A stretch of DNA of 64,000 bases from assembly GCA_037783415.1 (NCBI GenBank), contig JAZGTN010000025.1, forward strand, positions 5,563,501 through 5,627,500. Direction: 5' to 3'. The translations under genes were made by a program, and so were the position numbers. The notes under the pieces were generated by a model. It did not search any database. It saw nothing but the letters and a program-made list of their open reading frames with translations, and was not told where the DNA came from. This document shows positions 41,601 through 56,600 of this stretch, piece after piece. The number at the start of each line of letters is the position of its first letter. Positions within the stretch are counted from its first letter, which is position 1. This DNA comes from Leptasterias polaris. Taxonomy: Eukaryota; Echinodermata; Asteroidea; Forcipulatida; Asteriidae.

Positions 41601-44600
41601 TGAACACCCGATCCACATAGGGCTTCCGGCGGGATTCGAACCGAGGTCCCAGATGTGGAAGGCGAGAAAAAATACCACCGACCACTTTAAACGAACAGGG
41701 ACCCGAACACCAGTCGTTGTTTGAGTGGAAGAAAACTCCAACAACGCACCTTTAGTTCCAGAAAACAGGTGTGTGTGCTCACATCATGCATCAACCAGTT
41801 CTTCGTTGAAGACCACTCTTGACTCACCACTGCACCCCACGGCTATGCATCGATACATATTGCCTGTTGAAACTCCTCGACATAAGTTCGTGCTTAAGTT
41901 CACCTTAAGATCGACTGGCTCATTTACACCTTTCTTTCCCCACTGGCTGGTTGGACATTCCCGTATCATTATACCGCCACCAATGCCAGAAGTGGTGTAT
42001 AAAACTTCCAACAAGTTCATGATGTATATGTGAAGAGATTGTATTGATTTTGAATGTATAACGATGACACGCGTCAGTCAGTCAAAATGCATGCATATTT
42101 AGAAGCTAGTCGCCGTCTCGACAGCAAATCTGGAAAAAAATGAGGCTAATTCATGCCGTCGCCGTTTTCATTAAGCAAAAATACCGTTTCAGGTGCTGTC
42201 TTATCTCTAGAATCGATACCAAAGAATATAGTGTGTTACCGAATTCGGTAACACCATTACCGGTAAATAGGATCATTGAGTGGGGAGTGTCCTACCGATG
42301 GGAGAGGCAGGACGGAAATAGGACATGGCAAGGGGAATGATACTTAGGTACTTCAGAGCGTTTCACGATGGCGTCGCCACTCAAGAGCACCCTACAGATT
42401 CCAACCCCAAAGTGGGAACGTTTTATATTTCCATTCCGTCTAACCGATAAGTCTGGCCTGATTATACGGTTGATCTGATAACGATCGAGTACGGTATCCA
42501 TTGCAATTTATCATTATCCTAAAACCCAAGTTGAGTGTGTTATTAGCAGGTTACATGACATGAGTTGGAAATCAAAACAATACACGCCAAGACGATCTCT
42601 TGTTCCCATAAAATCTACGGTATGCCATTCCGCTTTTTATCTAATCCTATATTTGGTCTGACATTTCTGTACTCAATGGTATATAAATAACCCTCATCAA
42701 TTTTCATATCTTCGATTGTCTGTCAGTTTGGTTGGCTGTCAGTTGGAATTGCCAATAATTTTGTTATTTTGCATCGGCCGTTTAGGCTAAACTATGTGGT
42801 TTAGTGGTCGTTACAACAAGAACCTCTCATTTTAGGAAGAAAAAGAATAAAACGAAAAAAATATACATACAAAAATAATAATAGTGTGGGATATCATACA
42901 ATCTAAAAACTTCACTTCTTCGAACAAACATAATTATTGACAATATATTGAGACAGCCAACAAAGGGCTATAGCTCAGTTGGTGGAGCTTTGGCACATGA
43001 AACCGGTGTCGCGCACTGAGCATTCCGGTGTGCTAAACGTTCCAGATGACTAAATATAATACATTACGTCATGTCATGCCTGCGCGCAGCAAGCGAAAGT
43101 AGTCAATTTTGTGCCGCACTGAGTGTTCCTCTAGTCTCTAGCTGTCATGGCGTCGCCCATGAGCTGTATTACTAACTACTAGTAGTGATGAACGCACAAA
43201 CTCTAGGTGTGAAGACATCAAGAATAATTCAATACCTTAATACCAGCAGGAAGTATGTGGAAGGCCTGACAGAGGGGGGAAAGAGGGTTGTACGTGGCCA
43301 ATCTAAAAAATATTATTACGACGAGGACAGTCTGACAATTTAAGAGCACGAGAAGGAGACCACGTCACCAACACGGTTGGAACGAACAGTACGGCCGCAC
43401 ATGCGTACGTCACCTGGAACGCTCAGTACGCCGGAACGTCGAGGACGTGACACATGAGGTCGTTGGCTCAAATCCCGCTCCAGTCAGTTTGTCTTTGTTC
43501 AACTCAAAATTATGCATGTGGCTAACAACTTGATCTTCTATTCATTAGTGTACCGGTTGCTGTTAACTATAAAACAACTTACAACGTAAATAGGTAAAAC
43601 AAAATACCAAATCGTACAAAAACCCTCCCACCCCCCCAAAAAACACAAAAACACAAGAAAAACGAAACGGTGTAAAGTAAAGTTTTAGCATGATGTAACA
43701 GAAAAAACCCATTAGTAATGATTTATTAAAATGAAGGCCTGCATTACGATCCTTATATTCTATTGCGTTGTTATGTCACCGATGAGCCGCCAAAGTGCAC
43801 TGTGCCCAGACTTTTGAACGCATATGGTGGCCATGAAGGAACATCATACACCACAGAATTGATCACATTTATATTTTTTTAATATTTGCAATGTCACGAA
43901 TTTCACCATAAATATCTTTGAGAATATTTGCCATAATATTTAGTGTGGAGTGGTTTTGAAATTGCCACAATTCATATTCATTTGAGAGTATCAAAATGTG
44001 GTAACTCACCTTTAATTTAAATCACTTTTTATATGTAACGTTGTAGTAGGCCAATCGCCGACAGCAAGGAAAAAACAGTATTTAGCCCATTTGAATTTGA
44101 GTCTACACTACGACAAAAGAGTCAATCAAATAACTTTAACTAAATAACTATAATCAGACACGCCAACCCAGAAATGCCGACAGTTTTAATTTTGATATTG
44201 CTTATTAAAACCTTGTGTGCCTACCCGCAGTTGATCGAGTTATTACCCGGAGAGTAGAGACATCGTTGACGCAGCTGCAGGCCCCCAGAAAAAGCTCATC
44301 AAAACGGGGTCTTACGATCGCAGCAATTGACAGGAAAAGCGCTGGCGAAGATATATTTTTTTTCTCCCCACCAAACTTACGCCAAATATACCCTCTCTCG
44401 GGAATTGTTTTTGAAGTTGAAACTCAAATCAATAAAATTAGTAAATGTTTGCCGTTAAATGGGAGACCAAATGGTGTTTTCGAAAAGTTTGATATTGTTT
44501 TTTGTTAAAGGTGCCACGTCATCACTTGATCACTCCAGAATGAACTCTGTACTGCATATGGCTAAACACATATGAAGAGATAGATGGTAAAGACAGCCAC

Positions 44601-47600
44601 CTGTTTGGGCGAGCCTTGATATTTAAGCAGCTTGTTCGATGCGCGAAGGTAAGGTTGACAAGGGTATTCACTTAAAAAAAATTACCCAAAGCTTTGCTTC
44701 ACAAAAAAAAATTAATAATTAACAAACAGTCAAAACATTTTTTGCAAAATTTGATTCAGCAACACGTACCTATAATGAAGGATTTCATTGAAAGTACTCC
44801 TGGCAAAAGGATTTTAATTTGAGCTTATTTAAAGTGTTTTCAACACAACTTGTTTACTTCTACTCGACAAAATTCGGAGCTTTTGTCCCCATGAAACTTG
44901 TAACAAGTTCGAGACAATAGCATGGAGGGCGCTCTTTTGGGAGACTGAAAATGAAACCTCCCATTCGAAACATCCATGGTTTTTTTTTCTTTTTTTTTTC
45001 GTATGCCCCGAAGAAGAGCTTTTAAGCTCTAAGCTTGTGTATCCCCCCACAACCCTTTATACAAGGCAAACAAAGTAACAAAACCGCTCCAGACAAAACA
45101 TAAGGTGTACCGGTTACATTTTGGGTATACAAGACTCACCCCCAAATAGATGATCTCCCAACAATCCCTCTTGATAAAATTTACACATGGCAGAAAACCG
45201 ATCAACCTGACACATTAGCTTTTCCTGAAACACAATTATGCACAATGATTACTTATGCCCTCTCCTCTGTAGCCTTTCGTTACGTCGTCCTTCCTCTGGA
45301 TACACGGCGATCTATTAATAATATCCCTTATCATGTATTTCTGGTAATTAAATCAATGATGCCTCATAAGTTAACCAAATCACTGTAGCTCGCATACCCG
45401 AGGTCACATGTAGACAAGGGGCGCTTGCTATGTGAACCAGAATTACCAGGGTTAACCCCTACTCTTCCACGATAAGATTACCAACCCTAGTACACGGAAC
45501 CAACGGCTTAATGTCTCATCCAAAGGACAAAGTAACAACATTAAAGCAACCTGCTTGTATAGATATATACGGAGCTCTGGAAGTGCCATCCGACATGTTG
45601 AGATCCTGACATAATTTATATCTCAGGATGACGACATCCTAAACGCAAATAAGTCGACATACCGACATAATTATGTCGGGATGTTGACATCCTAAAGGTA
45701 GGATGTCGTCTTGCTGTGATAGTTTATCTCGGGATGACGACATCCTAAATGTAGGATGTCGTCTTCCTGTTATAATTTATCTCGGGATGTCGACATTCTT
45801 AGAGGTAGGTTGTCGTACATGCGGCCTTCGCGAATTCTTGTTAGTATAGGCCTACGTGTGACGTCGACACCCAGGCCTACGTACGGAGCTCTGGAAGTGC
45901 CATCCGACATGTTGAGATCCTGCTCCGTACCTACGGGATGCGTGATGCAGTGAATGGCATCCTACCTTTAGGATGTCGTCATCCCCGATATAAATTATCA
46001 CAGCAAGACGACACCCTACCTTTAGGATGTCAACATCCATCCCGACATAATTATCTTGGTATGTCGACTTATTTGCGTTTAGGATGTCGTCATCCGGAGA
46101 TAATTATGTCAGGATCTCAACATGACGGATGGCACTTCCAGAGCTCCGTAGTTATATTGTAATTTCGTTTGTATTGGTATTTGTATTTGGTTAAACAGCG
46201 CCATGAGCGTCAAGCCTGACGGAGTGGGCGCTCTATAACAAGCCACCATTATTGCCTGAAAACACAAGTGCCACGACCAGGACTCGAACCTACACTCTGC
46301 TGATAAGAAACGTCAGAGCTCCGGTCAGGAACCATTGCTGAATGCGTCATGGAACCATCATGGAACCATCAAGTCGATGACAAAGTGCAAAACAAACACC
46401 ATTGACCTAATGAAAATGTGTGTTGGCGCATAATGTGGTGTCGTTGTTCCCAGCAGTCAATTTGTTCATTGTCTTATGTTTTGTGTTCTCTCCATCAACA
46501 GGGAAGATTACAACAGTATTTGGCTTCAAGTTCAACATACTGACCTTTAATATTACAAAATAAGCCCATTTCCATTTGTAACGCTGTAGTGCATAGAAGT
46601 AAGAGAATATTCGTGTATTAAAATACTACAAATTTCCTAATATATCTTGTTGTTGCCAGTTGGAAATACATGTTCTTCTTGACGTTACGTTATGTTGAGA
46701 GATGTACATTTCTGTCACGTCCGCATTGAGTCATGTGATTATTACGACTAACAGGCATTGCGTTTACAATGTTGCGAATACATCATACTTCTTAAAGGAG
46801 TTTTGCGCTTTAAAACGACTTAACTTGATACTGCTTAGTTTACATGTATTCCACTTCAATCATGTTTTAACCTCATCCCTTACCCCAAACATTTCCTAAA
46901 CTCCCCTATATTTTATGTAATTTTCAAGGTTTAAAGAGATGCGGCTATAGCTCGTAACATTCGAAGCTTCGGATTCTTTGAATTATTAAAGAAACAATGT
47001 GCCGCTGGCAGACACGAATGGAAACCCTCAAATGAGTTGATGTAAACAAGATTGAAATGCATTTTATTTAGGTTGTAAACATCACGAAGGCGACGACGGC
47101 GGCAAAGTGTATGCTGTTTTAAATCTTACATTACGAGCGTCAGTAACATAACCAGCATCCTTTCATTGGATACGGTCTGGCAAGTTAAAAGCCATATATA
47201 AACGCTAGAAGGAATGGAGTAGTCTTGCATTTTAAGTTGTTACTGTATGTAAGATGCTATGTTTGTGTCGCCCGTCTGTTGAGTCATGTCATCTGTAACT
47301 AGCTCAATTCACACATTAGTTGATTACATGAGTGCATCAGACGACTGCGTTCTTATTGTAATGAATACACATGTAATTAAGTTACTCATCGATAAGGACA
47401 CGTTTCAACAACGTTTCGCGCACTAGAGGTTTGATACCCGTTACTGATACACATCGAATACTTTGGAACTTGCACATCGCTAAAAGAAAACAATGACAAA
47501 AGAAAAGGAAAATGTCCTCGAAAATCACCCCACTGTAGTCCTTTGGTTACAGTGATCTTTGTTGGGCGGTGTAGGGGAAGTGGGGGTTGCTGTACACTAC

Positions 47601-50600
47601 AAAGCTGCTCATTAGGCTTGCTAGACACCAACCCTTATACAATACACAGATGGCTGGAAAGGGTGCACTTATCAAAGGGTTGGATGTGTGTGGGCTTTCT
47701 TTTCACACGCTAAGCCATGGTGCAGATTTTGTATGCTGGATGTAGTTTAAAAAAATAATAAAAAAATAAAAAAATCAACCCTAGGAACTGACCCCCCTTA
47801 AATTTATGGAATGGTCCAGTCTAGGATAGCTTGAATGTTCGACTCGCTGTGGGATTTGCAGATAGGAAAGGCAAATGAGAACACAATCTTGAGACTCCTG
47901 TAGTCTCAGGACGTAGTTGAACAAACAAGCACAACAACTAATTACCTACATCAACGACGATGCCAGCACATCAGCAAAATGACTAAAAATCTACAAATTG
48001 CCGAGACCTGTGCAGTGAAGACGACGGAAAAAACATTTTTTGGTCCAACTAAAGCCAAAAACCATACACGAATGATAAATCCAATTGAAATTTCAATAAA
48101 CAGGAAACAACACTATCTGGCTCGGCATAGAAAATATTCATCAGGTTCAAAAGACTTAAAATGCAGGGCAAGATACCACTCAACATTCATCGATTGTTCC
48201 TTGATGAAAACTGAAAACGTAGAGCAGGCTTTGATTGTAACTCCATGAAACTCGTCAACAACATGACACTGAGCGTGATTGATAACACTGCATGTCCGAT
48301 ATAGCTTCGATAACTGAAACAATCTCAACAGCAATGCCATGGTAGCACGCAGAGGAATTTTATAAATCAAGGGATTTATGACCCATTTGGTTCATAAAAA
48401 AATATTAAAATACTTTCCCCGTGAGCCAGAACGAGCCGAAAATTGCTCAACATTTACTGAAGTTTCAATTGTTTGCATTGATTGGACGTAATCAGAAATG
48501 TCTGTGAGAATCGCTACGATGACAACATCACTTCGACATGCTTGGTTCACACTAATCTACTTGGTTATCGTTATGCAGTCTACAATAACCAACCACTACT
48601 GCATGTGGGATGAAGTCTACTGTAGTGAAGGGTTTCACAGATTAGTGGCACAATAATAGTACAACTCAAATATTAATAATTTATAATAAAACTATTACAA
48701 ACATTAGAAGCCCTATTGTAAAGTGGCAACACGTTTTCAAAAGGTACAAAAGAAAATGATAGAAATAACCATTGAAAATGTATTTCACTTCGAAGCTTAA
48801 CAAAAACACACCAAAAAACTGACCCAAGTAAATAGGTTTTCCCGGCCAATTTCAGCACAAGTACATTCAATTTCATTCACAGGCATTCAAATTCACGCAT
48901 TTTCCCCTAATCCACTCAAACTAAGGTTTCTTGTTAGCTATTTATGCACTTAATTTCGTTTTTATGCACACATGATTTCAATTTTCTCAATCAGATTCGT
49001 TTCAGTCGTTCTATTTCATTTATAGGCAATCAAGACTACACTTTGACCATTCTTAAGTTGAATTTCTACTACCTAGAATTTGTTTTTCTCCACGGAAAAA
49101 TCCCATATTAGAATACACTCTTAAAACTTTTGGGTCTGATTTGACAGGGATTCCGGTGTCGCGCACTGAGCATTCCGGCGTCCTAACCGTTCCGGATGGG
49201 CAAATAATTATTGTAACATTACGTCATGTCATGTTGTGCCGCACCGAGTGTTCCTCACTCTCTAGACTCTCGAAGAAGCTGTCGTGGCGGCGTCCACGAG
49301 CTCTATAGTAGTACTAGTAGTGTTGAAACGAGAAAAGGGGTTAGTTTTTTTTATAAGTGTAACCGGCTTAAGCTTTCGCATGAACACCTCCAGTTAAAAA
49401 CTCAAATTTGAGTATTTAGGAAGTGACACCAACCAGGAACCAAGAACACGTATAAAGATGTGAAAAAGAGGGCGTTACTGTCTGACAATTTAAGAGCATG
49501 GGGAAGGAGACCACGACTACTGAAATGACCGGTTACGTCACCCACACACATCCGGAACCCACAGTATGGCCGCGCATGCGTACGTCACCTGGAACACTCA
49601 GTACGCCGGAACGCCGAGGACGTGACACCGGCTCCATTTGGGGCCTGATCTGTTTCTTGGTCAGTATGACCCGGCATCTGTGTCAAGATTACACATAAAA
49701 GTGTCAACTGACGCAGAATCCGAGACAATATACCAACTGTGTTGACCACAATCCGGGTTAATCTCACCTCTATGAGCTCAACAACACATGTTTCAGGATC
49801 CATTGAACCCGTACTTGGGTCAATTTTGACCCATGAGTTTTAGAGTTCCGTATATTGGAATTCTATCAACGTGAAATGTTGTTCCTGTACTTTAAACTCG
49901 AGCCAATTGTTCTTATTTCGAAACCGAAGGCAACTTCAATGTCCCCCGACTGATAACCGTTCAATATCACTTGCTGTGGTTTTGAATGATAGATAAACCA
50001 TACGGCTGTTCATAACTCTACGGATAAACTAATGCCAGTCTGCAATATTACATCATTTCATAAATGAATTTACAGTCATGACGTGCAAATTCATATGAAT
50101 ATACACAAAACCTCTCACATAAACTGACATCACTATTCAGTAAATAAATTACTCGATATCTTGACGACCCGTTTGATGACGTTTTCACAGAGTCTGGTTT
50201 ACTATTAGTCGAATGTGTCCGTTTTTTAATAACAAGATGATTGGAATGGATCTTCTAACGCACAAATATTGCATCTTTACTAACGTTCGGATGGTTTCCG
50301 CTGTTTCAGCTACACTTGCAAGCCTGGACGCTGATTAAAAACAAGGTCTGTGTTATTTCTTTAGGGAAAGTATCGGTAAATCAATCTCAGTAATTATGGA
50401 AGTGACTTTATCGACCTTCAGAAAGGTCTGCGTTTGAGAGCGAAGACACTAAAGTAAATCCATGGTCTACCCATGAACGAATATAGACCGGATCTTATTC
50501 AACACGTCCGCGACGAAGAGCGGGGGGGGGGGGGGGGGGGGATGATTGGGGATGTTCCCTTCCTTTACAGCTGATTTCGTGAGAAAATGCTACTGGCGCA

Positions 50601-53600
50601 GCTACAATAGAATAATATGTGTGCATTTTCAGTTAAAATAATGTCAATACGTCTGCTCAGGACTATTATAGGTCATTAGTGCAGTTTATATGGGTTTCGG
50701 ATAATTGTTTTTGCATATTTTGGAGCTCCTGGTAAATGGGGTTGATTGATCAAGAGTGGTCTTCAAAGTATTTGCTTGGCAAAGATATATATTCATTTTT
50801 CTAAGTAAAACATTTATTTGTCAAGCCTGTTGTTACGTGATGTGGAATTAACCAACAAATTACTTTACGACACTTGCTTTGTCCTTCGGATGGGACTACG
50901 AGCCGCGTGTTCCGTGTACTAAGATTGGTGGAGCACGTAAAAGAACCCAGATGGGATGTGAGTGTATAAGTTAATCACAGTGTTGCTGGTTCACATAGCA
51001 AGCAACCTTGTTTAATTTTTTTCCCTGGGCTTGCGAGCTACAGTAATTAAGATCACTTATGGGGCATCCTTGGTTTCATTACAAGAAAAAATCATACAAT
51101 ACTAACTGAAAATAAGACAACATGATGGGAACTGAATACTGATCGAAAATATTAAAATGAGTAGCATACAAAATCAATGCATTACATGAATTGTATATGT
51201 TATTCATTTGATTAAACTCTTCATTTATTATATATTTGTTTACAGTTATTAAATACATAATGAATGAACAGTTTCAATACACAAGCTCACTATGCCTAAA
51301 TTAATACTTCCGAAAAACAAAGCTTGTCTAAAATACTGTCGAAGCCGAAAACGTAGCATTTGAGCCAAGCTGGACACCGCATCTCACTGTTTGTTATTTA
51401 CTTATTCATTTTAAAGTTTGGACATTTCAACAGACAGTTGTACAGGAGGTGTCAAGGAAAATTTGCCATTAAAAGATGTAAACACCTGGACACCTGGCAA
51501 TAACACAAAACACATAAAAATTCACATATTTATAATAAAAACAATGAAAAAAAAAAAACAAAAAAAAAAAACCTGTAAATATAAACACAAGTTAAGTAAC
51601 AATCATTGTTATTTAGGATGCAAAAACCAGAATAATCTCATAAACTTGTTTCAAATCCCCCCTCAAAAAACATTTCGGAAACCCCCCCCAAAAAAAAAAC
51701 CAACAAAAAACCAACAAAAAACCAACAAAAAACAACCCCCCCCAAAAAAAAAAAAAACCCCAAAACACCCCAAATATCCATTATTCCCTGTTGATTCCAC
51801 AAAAACGTGGCTACCAAATTAAGACATGTCTCACTAGTAGACTAGTGTGTTTATCGAGAACAAGGGTATATATATTGTTTTTCAAAAACCAATGATATGT
51901 TATCACTTTACATTAGACCTAAAGAGCAACAGGAAGAAAAACAAGTAATCACAATAATGGGAAACGCTTATCGCCAATCACCAATAACACGTGTCACTCA
52001 GTGCGCGATCACGTACCTCGAGTAGAGATTGAAATATATACATAATCACCGGACTAGCGATATCGTGTTTTCCCTTTACAAGACCACATTTTCCCGAATG
52101 ATGACCATGCATTCCTGCCCCGAGCTTCAACAATATTTCTAAACGAACTCATTGGTGGTAGCGATTGCACTTAACGCAAAGTGGACAGCCAGATCTTGTA
52201 TCAGCGCAAAAACCCTCTCTGCTGCAAACTTTCGTGGGAGTATGAGGTTGTTATGGATATGAAATCAATACAATGTGTGAGATATCTTATGCCTTACGGT
52301 GTACTTATTATCACCGTGTAAGAGCATGATTTTTTCTAATGATTAGGTTGCCGTAAACACCCATTTAGTCCATTGCCTCTATCAGTCTGATTACAGTTCC
52401 ACTCAAACTAAAAGAACAAAACATTGTTACGGCACTCCACTGGATCACGTGATACTCTTTATGAAGAATCAGCGCCATCAAGCGAGTCTGAGAATGCAAC
52501 ACGTTCTTTCAAACCCTGCAGTGAGGGCCGCTGTACGTCAGCACGTGTTGATATTATTTTGAAAAGTCCAGTGTCTCAACCACATTGTACACGCTGGTCA
52601 GCTCGTCCTAATCTGGACCATACCACACGTCCTAGAGGGGGTGCCCATCAAAAGGGGTCAGTGATTTGGTATTAGGAGGGGGCTAGACAAAACTCTGCCA
52701 ACATCCTTTGTGAAAGCCCAAACTACATGTAAGGCCCCAGTATGAAACGGGAACTCGAACCGGGGTCTACCGAGGTGATAGGTAGGGAAAGAAACCGATG
52801 TGGAGCTTATCCTAGTACATCGGATCAGACGTATGAAGGCGCACCGCATAGTACGAGGAAAGCGCCTTTCAATGCACCTTTAAGTGAAATTTGTCATGCA
52901 TATCGTGAGAAACGTGATATGAATCCACTACTCCCTCCAAGGGTTACGGGGAGAAAAGAGCGGATACGCAGGGATTTCGTAGACCAAGATTTACAATTCG
53001 TCTGGGTTACAATTCACCCCAAGATATCGCAGACCCACAGAACAGGGTGATCGGATTGGCAAGATGGCATTTGGCAAAATCCCATGCATGTGGTTTTTTT
53101 CTCATAGAAGACGACATGACCAAGGACAATGTTCCAAAGGTTAAACCAGTAATCTCACTGGACTTAAAGGGATTTTCATTCCGAATTAAATTAGAAGGGA
53201 GTTGTCCAAAAGGAAAAGTATTACTGAAATGCAAACAGCAACATGTGAAAGGTGTAAAAGTATAGACACAACATTGCACCATTGACAGTTGATCATGTTC
53301 GTTTAAAAACACATTAAAGAGCTCGATTAAAAAATCAGCAGCCAACTCCAGGCCTGGTTGTTCTATGCACCCGTAAAGATGAAAATTAATGAGGAAACTG
53401 GCACTCATTACCACAGAGAGCGTTTAATACAATAAAAGAAGTGGATGTTTGCACGAAACATGGTATTGGCTTGCTTGTGTTTAAGGCGATGAATGGTTAT
53501 TCCCCGTCTTATATATGTGATCTTGTGCAGCCATATGTTCCAACACGAGAAAACCTACGCTCTGCAGACAAATTTCTGCTTGAAGAACACAGGGCACGCA

Positions 53601-56600
53601 ACTCTTGGGGAGAGCGTTCATTTCAAGTCGCAGCAGCAAAGATATGGAATGGTCTTCCACACAAAGTCCGGGCAGCTGTCACAACTGATACATTCAAATC
53701 AGCACTCAAAACACATCTGTTCAACATGCACAACTAACCATTGCCTTTGATATGGACATGTGAATTTGACCACAGAGCATAATAACTATAACTATTTTAT
53801 TAGATATCACGAGCAGTGCACTTGGAGCTCAACTGACTAGAGTGCAGATTTTTGAGCAAGCGCCATGAGCGCCTGCATTGGCGGATACCGGCGCTATATA
53901 AGACTTCGATTATTATTATTACGTATATTTTTTTCTTCTTCTTGCCACCCCCCTCTCTCACCTCACTACAAGCAGAACTAACTCTCAGCCCCAACGTGAA
54001 AAAAGATGCACATGATGATTATAGTCTCTGGTGCTTACAATATTGAAAAGGGATTGCGAGTTTTTCAAAATGCTTTCGTCAACAAACTGTCCTATGGTCG
54101 GCAAATTCCTGCCTGTACAACCTTTTACTTAGGTGGAATTTATGTATGGTAAACATCCCAACAAACAAACAAAAACAAACAATCAACAAGAACAACACTA
54201 ACAACAACAAAAACAACAACGACGACAACGGCGGTGACGACGACTTGTGGTAAACATTATTTTCTACACAATAAATATAAAATGCGTACAGGACATATCT
54301 AAGTCTATTTCCCACACCTAGAATTTGTGATGCAGAAATTGTTGCAAACCTGTTCTTCTTAACGCGTGAGGGCCAGATAAATTATAAATAAAAATCACAG
54401 TTTTCTGACACAGTCATGTCATCTCAGATAGTTCCTTTGTACCATAAGCATGCATTCTTCACAAGGTTGTCTATTATAGTAGTCTGCAAATAAGGCACTT
54501 GTAGTATTTGTTATTTTATAGACTTGACGGTTTGAGTTGCAATACATCAAAGGTGACGACATGGCAATCATAGCCTGGTGCTGACGCCTGAGTGTTTTTC
54601 GATACGATGGAGCAACTCTATAGGGTCCAAGCGGTACGCGTTCCGTATTCACCGGAGATACAACGGTATGGTCAAACTTCACGCCTCCTTTCATCTTCCA
54701 TAATGAACAACGGTATCACTTTCAGCCCTCGATCATTCTCATCTCTGATCGGGCTTCCCGTGGGGGGCTGAACATCTATACGGCCGGATCCATGGGCCAA
54801 GATAAGCATGCATTACCCACTGATCCCCCACTTTACTTCACACGAGAAGCAAAGGGAATAGTTGACCCGTTTTCCACGGTTACATTTCCCCAGGAAAAGT
54901 CAGTAGAAGGTCTCGAACACGAAGCACAGGGAAAAGCGACCCATTTATCACAATCTACAAACTGATTTTAACTGATTTAAAAGTATGAATTCCCCTACTG
55001 AATTACGATAAGACATGGTAAGCTGATGGGTTTCTAATTGAATTATTTTACTGTTCAATGTTTTGTTTATTACCTAAATTACATATTGATGCAGGGACCT
55101 TAAGATTTATAACTACTCATTCAAATTTTTCAAACTTGTAGTCAGTGAACATAAATTAAACCAAAATGTTAAGAAACACCTGTTCGTGGTGTATTATAAT
55201 ATTAATCTGTTGTTTTACAAACCCAGAAATGGTAATATGTTTTACAAAAGCAATTGCAAGGTATCCTTGATTTATCTTACAAGGGAGACGATCCCGGAAA
55301 AATTGAAGACGAAAACGAGAAACGGCTAGCGATGGTAACCGAAAAGTAACGAGTGGTTGAACGTGCAGATAAGATTATTCTCGTACAACACACGGCCCCT
55401 ACGGCGAAAATCAAGCCCCGATGTAACAATTATGGAGAGTTGTTGAATATGAAACACACGGCGTGTACACGTATGTCTCTTCAATACAGTAAATAATGAA
55501 GTACCTTCTTGATTATTTCATGCGTGTCTTGAAATGTAGCGAGGCATACTCTGTAGTATTCACCACATAATGCGCGGTAACTTGAAGATATACCGATGAC
55601 ATGACACTGTTTCAAAAGGGGGAGACAATTGTAAACATGAACCAAGCTGGGAATGGAAGAATCTGTATGTCTGTTGTAGCATTTGAAGCGGTCTTAAGGT
55701 AGCATTGGGTGCGGTGTTGGAAGAAGTAGGAAGGCAGTTCAAGTTACTAATGAGCCAACTTGATACCCAGAGTGACGTCATCAACACTGGACTGAAACGC
55801 TAGATCGGCTAAAGGGAACTGCACAGTCAGCGCTGTTGACATCATCCCACTACCTTATTTCTATCACGCGAAATGAACAAACAGGTTCATTTTCACAAAT
55901 TCCAGGCCAGAATTGGCCTTGACCTAGGTACTGTGAGCCTGACCATTTCTTGGTCAATATGACTGGCATCTAAAAAGAAAACCAGTTAAAGGTCAAACTG
56001 ACTCAGAATCTTGACCAAAACCTTTTTTTCACCAGCTTCCAGGTCAGCCTAACAATTTATCAGGGCACCCTGTGATCCGGAATCTGGTTCAATCCTGATC
56101 CGGGGGTATTCAGAGTGTAAAACAAGTTCTCCATTTTGTCAAAGTGAAGACAGGTTTCAGAGAAAGATAATTATATCAGCAACTGGTATTTCATCAAATT
56201 TGTCATCCCCAAGCATTATCTAATACTTCAGAAACCATGGAGGATTGTGCTTCAATTTGAGTTTTCAACATGGTGCTGTGATTGCGTCTCATACAGCGAG
56301 CTTAAAATGAGTCTGTGGGTACAATGCCCTGTAAAAGAAAACCCCCCAAGTCCGATGGGAAATACACCGCGAAGATCGTTCTGCTTCAACACCTCTACCC
56401 TGGGCACATTCTTTTATCATTCGCTTAATGGGATTTTATGCTCCACAGGAGGCACGGTGATGTAAAGGCCGGCCCTAAGGAAACTGTTAGAAGCAGGTCC
56501 GCTCTCATGGGAAATTCCTGGATTTCATCTGGTCTGGGATGACGACGATGAAAGGGCCATTGGATATTCGTCCTGCAAATTGGTTATAAATCACAACATG

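Noticed and set aside
42964..43000. Possible tRNA gene
   Set aside because: Only the 5' half of a tRNA-like unit is here; the other half lies after an inserted element and leads into SINE body.
53007..53414. 135-codon minus-strand frame beside the LINE
   Set aside because: No recognisable domain; the plus strand nearby is also open, so this is likely chance or part of a decayed repeat.
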